From: an uncultured Bacteroidota bacterium
GTDB taxonomy: Bacteria; Bacteroidota; Rhodothermia; Rhodothermales; UBA10348
Assembly (NCBI GenBank): GCA_937877085.1
Contig: CALEEY010000044.1
Coordinates: forward strand, 1-54,107
Length of the DNA stretch: 54,107 nt
Direction of reading: 5' to 3'
The notes beneath the pieces were generated by a model. The model was not told the origin of the DNA. It saw only the letters and a list, made by a program, of their open reading frames with translations, and made no database searches. Positions within the stretch are counted from its first letter, which is position 1; each line of letters begins with the position of its first letter. Positions 17,477 to 25,690 of the stretch are shown here, piece by piece. The translations under genes were made by a program, and so were the position numbers.

Positions 17477-18523
17477 TTACTGGTTGTTCATTTCAATGGA
17501 GCCATGAGTGGTCCGAGCCTGAATCCTGCGACCACCGCCATTAATAGATCCGGCAACCCGCTCTGCTCCGTTTTCGCCGTTGACCTTGAAATTCCGATCC
17601 ATTTGAATGTCAGGAGCTTCGAAATCGAGATCGGCCCCAGCATTTGCATCCATCGAGATGTCAATATCGCCATGTTCAGTCGACAACGTTGCGCTCTCGT
17701 TTCCAGCCAGAAACACGCGAATGCTGCCGTGTGAGGTCGTTATGTCCGCTTCTCCTACGATACGTTTAATCGAAATATTCGCATGCGAAGTAGCGGCGCT
17801 GAAGCTTTTGGCGTCCACTTCGCCGATCTCAATGTCTGCGTGAGACGTTTCGACATCGACCTGGGATGATGTCAAAGATTGGCCTGAAATATCGCCATGA
17901 GACGACTGGATCGAAATTCTTTCTCCTTTGATTCCACCAAAATCCACGTCCCCATGGGAAGTAAGCAGACTCACTTTCCCTTGGATATCAGCCAAATTTA
18001 CGTCTCCGTGAGAAGTCTGAAGTTCTACGTTGAACGCTTCTGGCACCGTTATCAATACACTAATATTAAGGCTACCATTAAAAGACCAATTGCTGCGGGG
18101 TGACTCGGCTTTCACGTACACAGCTCCACCCTCTTGGTACACTTCCCACTTCATATCTTCAAATCTGGCTCGTGCCCGATCTGAGTTCGAAGAGTTCAAC
18201 GTAACAACGACGGAGGCTTCACTACCGTTTCCAGTAATGATATCTACATCAGCGTGAGCAATATTGATCACGAGATCGTCTCCCTGATTGACATTAAACG
18301 TCTTTTCAATCATAACTTCTGAATCCCTTTCGCGGCTAGACTCTATGCGATCCAGTTTGGCCCGAACTTTGGAAATGATTCTGCTGTGCTCTCCTTCTCC
18401 CATATTGACTGTAAAATCGTCAGAATCCCCGAATTGCTCTTTGTGGGTCATATTCTGAAATAATTGAATACCGCCTAGAACGGTTAACACAACGAGAATG
18501 GAGCCTAATATTTTGGTGCGCAT
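17477..18523 (-). CDS. DUF4097-type putative adhesin / beta-strand repeat protein
   Basis: N-terminal membrane anchor and about eight repeats of the form V-x-T-S-H-G-D-I/V. Confidence 0.85.
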   Translation of the reverse strand: MRTKILGSILVVLTVLGGIQLFQNMTHKEQFGDSDDFTVNMGEGEHSRIISKVRAKLDRIESSRERDSEVMIEKTFNVNQGDDLVINIAHADVDIITGNGSEASVVVTLNSSNSDRARARFEDMKWEVYQEGGAVYVKAESPRSNWSFNGSLNISVLITVPEAFNVELQTSHGDVNLADIQGKVSLLTSHGDVDFGGIKGERISIQSSHGDISGQSLTSSQVDVETSHADIEIGEVDAKSFSAATSHANISIKRIVGEADITTSHGSIRVFLAGNESATLSTEHGDIDISMDANAGADLDFEAPDIQMDRNFKVNGENGAERVAGSINGGGRRIQARTTHGSIEMNNQ

Positions 18524-18734
18524 GATGCTGATTCTGTAAGATGAAGCCGGGGCAAAAACCCTAATGGACCATAGCTGACCCAAAAGGCGCGTAATCGCGA
18601 GGGAGTACCTACGGATGCCATTATTAAAGAGTTACACCAAGATCTATGTATCATAGCAATGAACTTGGGCTGCAAGAACATTTTTATCAATACATTGGCA
18701 TTGATATTTCACGTGTCAACTGACCACCGCGGCC

Positions 18735-20177
18735 ATGCAAAAAGTCTTCATTTTAACTATTTCGGCTCTTTTATTCAGTTCCTGCGCTTCGAAGCCGGAA
18801 GATGAGACGCGCAGTTCCTCGCCGAACGTGGTCATGATTTTTGTCGACGATCTGGGCTATGCAGACATTGGAGCGTATGGAGCAACTGCTTACAAAACGC
18901 CTGAATTAGATAAGCTGGCTGGCGAGGGAGTACTCTTTACCGACTTTTATGTAAGTCAGCCGGTATGCTCGGCCTCTCGGTCTTCCCTGCTAACAGGCTC
19001 GTATGCCAACCGAATTGGCATTCATGGAGCGCTAGGCCCTGGGAACACCCACGGTATAAATCCCGCTGAAACGACTATGGCGGAGCTTTTCAAATCAAAA
19101 GAGTACGCCACGGCCATTTTTGGAAAATGGCATCTGGGTCACTTACCTGAATTTCTGCCGACGGAGCACGGGTTTGATCGATATTACGGCATCCCCTATT
19201 CGAACGATATGTGGCCTTTTCACCCGGAAAACCCAAAAGCATGGGTTGATTTACCGACCATTGAAGGAACAGAGGTCGTCGGTTACAACACCGATCAATC
19301 TAGGTTCACCAGCGATTTTACCGCCCGGGCTGTCGATTTTATTGGTGAGCAAGCCGCTGCTGGGACGCCATTTTTCCTCTACCTGGCTCATCCGATGCCT
19401 CATGTACCGCTTGCCGTATCTGAGGAGCGAGCAGGAGCTAGCGGCGCCGGATTGTTTGGTGATGTTATCCAAGAAATTGACTGGTCCGTTGGCCAGGTTT
19501 TAAAGGCGCTCAAAGACGCGGGGGTAGAGGACAATACCTTGGTCATGTTCGCGTCGGACAATGGCCCCTGGTTGAGCTATGGAAATCATGCAGGGTCTGC
19601 CCTACCGCTAAGGGAAGGCAAAGGAACCGCATTTGATGGTGGTATTCGTGTCCCCTTCATCGCGCGGTGGCCAGAAGTTATTCCAGCAGGACTTCGAGTT
19701 TCTGCCCCAGCTATGACCATCGACGTGTTTCCGACGATGGCCGAACTTATTGGCGCTCCGCTTCCCGAACTTCCAATCGATGGTCGTTCCATTTGGAAGC
19801 TCATGAATGGCACCAGCACAGAATCCGCGCAGGAAGCCTACTACTTTTATTACAATCAGAATGAACTCCACGCCATGAGAAGTGGCCAGTGGAAACTCAA
19901 TTTCCCTCATTCCTATCGGACCATGAAGGGCCAAACCCCCGGAAAAGACGGCATTCCTGGGAAGTACGATTATTCCGCCATCGTCGGACTGGAACTCTTC
20001 AATTTAGACTCAGACATATCAGAATCCATCGACGTATCAAGTCAGCATCCCGATGTGGTGGAACGACTTACGCACTTGGCGGATGCCAAACGTGCCGAAT
20101 TGGGGGATGCTCTTCGTGGCATCGAAGGCACAGCCAATCGGGAGCCTGGTAGGCACGTGTCCGAAACGGCAAATTAA
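18735..20177 (+). CDS. Sulfatase (arylsulfatase-type), lipoprotein, formylglycine-dependent Cys type
   Basis: Lipobox FSSCAS; NVVMIFVDDLGYADIGAYG; QPVCSASRSSLLTGSYANRIG; FGKWHLGH; FASDNGPW. Confidence 0.93.
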   Translation: MQKVFILTISALLFSSCASKPEDETRSSSPNVVMIFVDDLGYADIGAYGATAYKTPELDKLAGEGVLFTDFYVSQPVCSASRSSLLTGSYANRIGIHGALGPGNTHGINPAETTMAELFKSKEYATAIFGKWHLGHLPEFLPTEHGFDRYYGIPYSNDMWPFHPENPKAWVDLPTIEGTEVVGYNTDQSRFTSDFTARAVDFIGEQAAAGTPFFLYLAHPMPHVPLAVSEERAGASGAGLFGDVIQEIDWSVGQVLKALKDAGVEDNTLVMFASDNGPWLSYGNHAGSALPLREGKGTAFDGGIRVPFIARWPEVIPAGLRVSAPAMTIDVFPTMAELIGAPLPELPIDGRSIWKLMNGTSTESAQEAYYFYYNQNELHAMRSGQWKLNFPHSYRTMKGQTPGKDGIPGKYDYSAIVGLELFNLDSDISESIDVSSQHPDVVERLTHLADAKRAELGDALRGIEGTANREPGRHVSETAN

Positions 20178-20244
20178 AACCATTTCGAAGGTTTTTCGAC
20201 CCTGAACCAAGCTCGTAGTCACCAAGCGAGTAGTCTAAGAAACG

Positions 20245-22683
20245 CTAGTTGCTAGGGCGCACACCCGTCGCTAAATCTTGGCCTTTTAAGCGAAGCTCCA
20301 CGCGCAAAGAAGTTTCCGTATCGCCATCCAACTCCGCGGTAAGAGATAAGGAATGAGATCCGGCTTGCGCCAGCAGTGCTGCTGAATCTACTGGTATGCT
20401 CTCCAGGGCGTGCCAAGACGGGTCAAAACGTGTTGCCGATGAACCATCACGAAAAACCAACGATTCTCCCTTTGCTAGGCCAATAGGAATGGCCACTTCC
20501 TGATTATTGTCGAGCGTAAATCGAATGTTGGAAGCCGTGCCTCCGTCGGCGGTTAGGATGAAAGATATAGGGCCTTCAATCTCCTCGGACTCGAAGGTAA
20601 AATTAGATTCTGCCGGTTCTCCCGGCTGACGTTCCCGGTTAAAGCGCCTGAAAATATGCACTTTACTGGGCGTCAGGGTCCATGCGCCATCGGAAGCCAC
20701 TTCCAAGTGGTATTCCAGGTCCCGCGACCGAAGCAGCGCTTTTTGATCCTCCGTAAACACATCGCCAATCCGCAATTTTTCCCATGCTCCCAGCAAGGCC
20801 AATATGGCATCGGTTTGGCCATTTTTTTCCACCGCGTCAAATGAGGTTACAAATCCGTATCCAGCATCATATCCGGCTGAGAGGGAAAGCATCCATTCGA
20901 TGTCCTCCAAACTGGTTTCAGGCGTCATTTTGAACCAACCTAACATGCCGGGCATCAGGTTTCGCTGGAAATACGCCTGATTTTTAAGACGATATTCCGT
21001 TTGACTTTCGCGGAAACCTGCATACCACGGTTCGCCCCAGTTCATCCTCGTATAAATGTGCCAAAAGAAGTGCGTGGTACGACTAGCGTCGGCAATGTAG
21101 TGGGACCGAATGTCCTCGTTAAGATTGTCGTACCAAGACTGGGCAAAGAGCGATTCGCCGTAATTACCCATTCCTGTCGACCGATTCCCTTCCAGACCAT
21201 CAAACGATATTTGACGCAACCCCGCCTCATTGTATAGCGTGGCTAACGTTTTAGCCATTTCCTCGGATAGAGACGTCTCCGTCAGAAAAACCATGTATCC
21301 GTGATCGTCGAGCTTGGAAATCTTGGATCCAACCGGATGTGCTGAAGCCGTTGTTCCAAAAGCTCCCCGTTCCACTCCAACCAATTGCCAGGGCGAATTG
21401 GCCGAAACCGACGTGTATTTGATGATTTCGTCCTCGATTTGAGCGGCCATCAAATAGCTCTTATTCGCCTGATTAAAATATCCAGGGTCTTCTATCGAAA
21501 TGGAAGATTGGTCCGAGGACAACTCCTCCAACAAACGGGTACTACCTACTTTCGCCAGCCGGGAATCGGGCGTAGGCGTTACGTAGGGGTCGTTGGTCGT
21601 GACAAAATTGGACAGGTTGTGGGTCCCGATCATCAATCCCCGCTCCGTGGCGCGGTTTGAGATCCGTTTTAAGCTAGCTACGCCATCCGGGAAGCTTTCC
21701 TCGTTTATTTTGAAATGGCCCCACGTTTCAAACAATCCATCGTGATACAAATATCTTAGTCCCGCCTTTTCGACGATGTCCATAGCTTGTTCGGACGTCG
21801 CTTCACTAAAGTTCATGATGATGTAAGCCGCATTCGCCGTCGGGGATTCTTTCCCCCAAACGCCGTCGATCATGGGATGCGGGAGTCCTTCAGCTTGCTC
21901 AATAATCCCTAACGTGGCCAGCGTTTGTGCCACTGGAACCCCGAAAAGGGCTATTTTGGATCCGACGACCCCTCCATCATCAAAAGCAGGTGCTACATAC
22001 CGATCGTATCCCTGATTCTTGATGACCCTATCCTTTACGCGATTTCGAGTGTAGGCTTGCAGGGTGCTCCCCATCGAATCGGGTTTGGCCGCCTCCACGC
22101 GATAAAGAACCGAACGCGATTTGGCCGGGTCCATATCGTGATAATTTCCGCCCTCGAAAATGTCCATCTCTGGCATGGCGTCGTTTTCATTCCACGGAAA
22201 TCCACCCAAGGTTTTAATGTTCAGAGCTTGGAGCCCAATGGCAAATTCAGCGCCGCGCGCTACACCCACCGTTTCTCCGATGGACTCCCCAATAGTGGTG
22301 GCATAAGGACCCCACAGAACCAGGTCAACCGAATCCGGATTGGACAGCTCCGTCAATTCAAACACAATATGAGCGTCTTTTTCCTCAATTTGAACGTGAG
22401 CCACAAAACCACCAGGAAACGTCAACTCAATTCCATTTCCTTTAGCTCGAGCCGATTGAGGGACCGCAAACGCTCCATTCTTTCGCAATTGGAGGATTGG
22501 CGAAGGACGTGAAACGTACTCCGTGCCATTCTTCCAGTCCTGCAAGTGAATGATCTGGCCTTGTTCTGAAATGACCACCCTGAGGGTGTCTGTTCGCAGA
22601 ACCAAGGCATTTTTCTCGGAGCATCCTAACACGAACGCTCCCAGCAAGGCAAGTACCACGTAAGGGGCTCGCGACGCCTTCAT
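20245..22683 (-). CDS. Large lipoprotein, putative glycoside hydrolase-like (TIM-barrel) enzyme
   Basis: Lipobox VLGCSE; beta-sandwich-like N-terminus; RYLYHDGLFETWGHF, GLMIGTHNLSNFVTTNDPYVTPTPDSRLAKVG, QISFDGLEG; convergent with the sulfatase. Confidence 0.6.
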   Translation of the reverse strand: MKASRAPYVVLALLGAFVLGCSEKNALVLRTDTLRVVISEQGQIIHLQDWKNGTEYVSRPSPILQLRKNGAFAVPQSARAKGNGIELTFPGGFVAHVQIEEKDAHIVFELTELSNPDSVDLVLWGPYATTIGESIGETVGVARGAEFAIGLQALNIKTLGGFPWNENDAMPEMDIFEGGNYHDMDPAKSRSVLYRVEAAKPDSMGSTLQAYTRNRVKDRVIKNQGYDRYVAPAFDDGGVVGSKIALFGVPVAQTLATLGIIEQAEGLPHPMIDGVWGKESPTANAAYIIMNFSEATSEQAMDIVEKAGLRYLYHDGLFETWGHFKINEESFPDGVASLKRISNRATERGLMIGTHNLSNFVTTNDPYVTPTPDSRLAKVGSTRLLEELSSDQSSISIEDPGYFNQANKSYLMAAQIEDEIIKYTSVSANSPWQLVGVERGAFGTTASAHPVGSKISKLDDHGYMVFLTETSLSEEMAKTLATLYNEAGLRQISFDGLEGNRSTGMGNYGESLFAQSWYDNLNEDIRSHYIADASRTTHFFWHIYTRMNWGEPWYAGFRESQTEYRLKNQAYFQRNLMPGMLGWFKMTPETSLEDIEWMLSLSAGYDAGYGFVTSFDAVEKNGQTDAILALLGAWEKLRIGDVFTEDQKALLRSRDLEYHLEVASDGAWTLTPSKVHIFRRFNRERQPGEPAESNFTFESEEIEGPISFILTADGGTASNIRFTLDNNQEVAIPIGLAKGESLVFRDGSSATRFDPSWHALESIPVDSAALLAQAGSHSLSLTAELDGDTETSLRVELRLKGQDLATGVRPSN

Positions 22684-22840
22684 GTCCCCTCCCTTTAAAG
22701 AAAGCTTGTGCAAAAAGGAATAATTAAGCATGATTTTGGCGGTTTACGACCTCTTTTGTTGAAGATAAACCATACATAGGTGTTTGTCCGACTATATTTA
22801 ACCTGAAGTATGCTTCCTGATTACGAAATTGTCCAGTATG

Positions 22841-23017
22841 GCCAGCATTCGAATTCCACTCTATTTCAGCCTCATCTTTATGTTGACGCTAACTTCTTGC
22901 TCCAGCTTGCAGTCTCTAGATCTGAGTGGAGCCTATACCATCTACTCCCAATTGGTGGAACGATACAACTCCATACCATTGTTAAAACGAGTGTTTGGAA
23001 GTAAAGACAAGCGATGA
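22841..23017 (+). CDS. Small lipoprotein-like peptide
   Basis: MASIRIPLYFSLIFMLTLTSCSSLQSLDLSGAYTIYSQL..., lipobox LTSC; ATGA overlap with next gene. Confidence 0.5.
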   Translation, partial: ASIRIPLYFSLIFMLTLTSCSSLQSLDLSGAYTIYSQLVERYNSIPLLKRVFGSKDKR

Positions 23018-23664
23018 AACCTATACTAGCGATCCTCTTCCTCCTCTGCGCCCCTCCAATTGTTGCCGCACAAACTCACAGTGCTGTCAGCGAGGCGCCT
23101 TCAGATACCACGGGATTACCGACGAATCAAGCCCTCTACGCATCCGGCATTCGATTCGGTCTGTTCTTGGATCAAGCCGAAAGACGCCGCGAAATGTGGC
23201 TAGACAATTTTGACAAAGGGAGAGTACCCGTCGATATTCGCAGGCGTGCCTCCGAGCTTCACGGACCTTATTACCTGATTGCTGTGGCCATAGATGGCTG
23301 TAGCGATTCCGTGAATACCATCCCCTATGTAGCCCACTTAGCCAATGCGGCCGAAGCCATCGAGATGCGCATTATATCGCCTGATGCTGGCCGGCATATT
23401 ATGGAGGCACATAGGACTCCAGATGGGCGCCCCTCTACACCCACTATTTTGGTTCTGGACTCCGATTTCAATGAAATAGGTGCGTTTATTGAGCGCCCAA
23501 AGCAACTCCAAGACTGGGCGCTTGGAAGTGGGAAAGAATTATCTTCTTCCGCCTTTATGACAGCAAAATTTGCTTGGTACGACGAAGACCTCGGGCGCAA
23601 CACCATGTCCGAAGTGTTGGACATCATTGAAAAACATCAGGCAGAGGGTGGGCACCAACACTAA
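23014..23664 (+). CDS. Exported thioredoxin-fold-like protein
   Basis: Signal peptide; YLIAVAIDGCSDSVNTIPYVAHLA...TPTILVLDSDFNEIGAFIERP resembles the thioredoxin family with a degenerate active site. Confidence 0.65.
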   Translation: MKPILAILFLLCAPPIVAAQTHSAVSEAPSDTTGLPTNQALYASGIRFGLFLDQAERRREMWLDNFDKGRVPVDIRRRASELHGPYYLIAVAIDGCSDSVNTIPYVAHLANAAEAIEMRIISPDAGRHIMEAHRTPDGRPSTPTILVLDSDFNEIGAFIERPKQLQDWALGSGKELSSSAFMTAKFAWYDEDLGRNTMSEVLDIIEKHQAEGGHQH

Positions 23665-23796
23665 TTTAATTTTTTAATTGACGGCCGCTGCGACGTTACC
23701 TTTCCTTTCTGCTGGTAAAAGACTACCTCGGCTAAAAAGGTCATTTCGGCCTTACAAAGGCGCCTCGGCGCGACTTATACCAGTAGGAATAGTATT

Positions 23797-24180
23797 ATGA
23801 AGTATATTGTACCCTCCTCGAAGACTGTCGATCAGGCTTCAACCGATTTTGAAACAGCCGTTTCCAATCACGGCTTCGGTATTTTGCATACCTACGACTT
23901 AAAAGCTACGCTTAACGGAAAGGGTATCTCGTTTGACAACGAAGTGCGGATTTACGAGGTCTGTAATCCAAAGAGGGCGGCTGAAGTCCTCGCCGCCGAT
24001 ATGGAGATGAATTTGGCCCTACCGTGTCGCGTTTCTGTGTATGAAAAAAACGGCCAGACACAGATCGGTATGATCAGTCCTAGTGCCATGCTTTCCATGC
24101 TCTCCGATGCTCCAGCCTTAGACGATATCGCAGCGAGTGTCGAAAAGTCGATCAAGGCAATGATTTTGGAAGCAAAATAA
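23797..24180 (+). CDS. DUF302 domain-containing protein
   Basis: HGFGILHTYDLKATLNGKG, YEVCNPKRAAEVLAADMEMNLALPCRVSVYEKNGQTQIGMI. Confidence 0.88.
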   Translation: MKYIVPSSKTVDQASTDFETAVSNHGFGILHTYDLKATLNGKGISFDNEVRIYEVCNPKRAAEVLAADMEMNLALPCRVSVYEKNGQTQIGMISPSAMLSMLSDAPALDDIAASVEKSIKAMILEAK

Positions 24181-24361
24181 AACGGCCAAAACAACAATTA
24201 CCGGCCTTCTTTGGTTCTTTAGCCCACGAATCATAGAGCGTTAGATGATCTGCGCGGTGAATATGCGGAAAGCCTGAATTCGAATTCTTTTCGAACCCAA
24301 ACTTCCTGAAATCGACTTCGTTCGACCTTGCCTTCCCCCCATTATCATCTCATTTGCAATC

Positions 24362-25534
24362 ATGAATCGCATTTTAGCTCTATTAACCTTCGTTTTCGTC
24401 CTTACCGGATGTAATACTAACGCAGGTTGGACTCCAGATCCAAACGAACCCCGGGCCTTTGTGACCACCTTGGGCGCAGATACCGTGGCCGTTGAAGTCT
24501 ACACTCGTTCTGGGGATTCTATTGAAGGAATCTTGGTAGACCGCCTTCCATATACACACATTGTGGAGTACGCGGCGAGTCTGGACGCGGACGGCAACGT
24601 CACCAACCTTCAGTTTACTCTCCGTACCCCAGAAGCTAATCCTGCGGGTCCAGCCGGAAGTTCTGCTCGTATTTCAATTGTAGATGGACAAGGGACTGTT
24701 ATCCGTGTAGGCGGCGAAAATCCAGATACCGTGATGGTCGATGTGCCTGCCGGAACGCTTCCTACACTTGGGCGCGCAGACGTGGCCATGTTTGAATTTG
24801 AACAGGTTGCCAACATGCTCAGAGAAGGCGCGAGTCAAATCATGCTACTTGGCGCCAATGGTTCGGCACCTCGGATCAACGAATCAAAAGTGGTTTCAGC
24901 CGATACGGTTTCGATGGACTATTACGGTTATGTAAGATTGGGTTGGACAGACGAAAGTGGCCAGTTGCTGGGCGTTTCTGGTGCAGCAACCACCAACAAA
25001 TCCGAAAGTCGCCGTGTCGAACCGTTTGTAGTTGGTGAAATGGCCGAACGTTGGGCTGCCATGGATGCCTCAGGCAACGGTATCGGAGTACCTTCGCCCG
25101 GAGCTGTTGTCGCCATTACACTCGACAGCGCCAATTTGGAAGTTAAATACAGCCAGCCGGCTAAAAGGGGGCGCGAAATCTGGGGTCAATTGGTTCCAGA
25201 AGGACAAGTTTGGCGAACTGGTGCCAACGCGGCTACTCACTTTACTACAAGTAAAGACCTTTCATTTGATGGTCAAGTCTTGGCCGCTGGAACGTACACG
25301 GTATGGTCCGTCTATGCAGATGGAGGTTTAACCTTGATTTTCAATAGTCAAACGGGTCAGTGGGGAACGGTCCACGATTCAGCCCTCGACTTGTTCAGCG
25401 CGTCTATGATGGGTTCAGACCGTACGGACTCCAGCGAGCGCTTTGTGATCTCTTTGGAAGACACCGAGGCTGGTGGCTCGATCATTTTTGATTGGGATTT
25501 GAAACGGTTTACGCTTCCCTTCACCGTCAACTAG
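24362..25534 (+). CDS. DUF2911 domain-containing lipoprotein
   Basis: Lipobox LTGCNT; C-terminal VKYSQPAKRGREIWGQLVPEGQVWRTGANAATHFTTSKDLSFDGQVLAAGTYTVWS. Confidence 0.9.
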   Translation: MNRILALLTFVFVLTGCNTNAGWTPDPNEPRAFVTTLGADTVAVEVYTRSGDSIEGILVDRLPYTHIVEYAASLDADGNVTNLQFTLRTPEANPAGPAGSSARISIVDGQGTVIRVGGENPDTVMVDVPAGTLPTLGRADVAMFEFEQVANMLREGASQIMLLGANGSAPRINESKVVSADTVSMDYYGYVRLGWTDESGQLLGVSGAATTNKSESRRVEPFVVGEMAERWAAMDASGNGIGVPSPGAVVAITLDSANLEVKYSQPAKRGREIWGQLVPEGQVWRTGANAATHFTTSKDLSFDGQVLAAGTYTVWSVYADGGLTLIFNSQTGQWGTVHDSALDLFSASMMGSDRTDSSERFVISLEDTEAGGSIIFDWDLKRFTLPFTVN

Positions 25535-25599
25535 GGCGCCAACAGATTACTTTCCGCCGATCCTACGTCTACGAAAGACTCGGACCGGCTAAAAATGAC

Positions 25600-25638
25600 G
25601 AGGTGGGGGGCGCAAAAGCGCCCCCCACCTCTTTTTTT
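25600..25638 (+). terminator. Rho-independent terminator
   Basis: Perfect 14-bp stem GAGGTGGGGGGCGC-aaaa-GCGCCCCCCACCTC followed by T7. Confidence 0.93.
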
Positions 25639-25671
25639 GTCTACGCTCTTCCGCCAGGCAAGCGTAGACAA
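25637..25671. terminator. Second hairpin in convergent intergenic region
   Basis: 11-bp perfect stem TTGTCTACGCT ... AGCGTAGACAA, between convergent genes. Confidence 0.55.
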
Positions 25672-25690
25672 GAACTCAAAACGTTTCCGA

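Noticed and set aside
21925-22512. Plus-strand ORF of 195 aa opposite the large lipoprotein
   Set aside because: Antisense shadow ORF without signal or family features.
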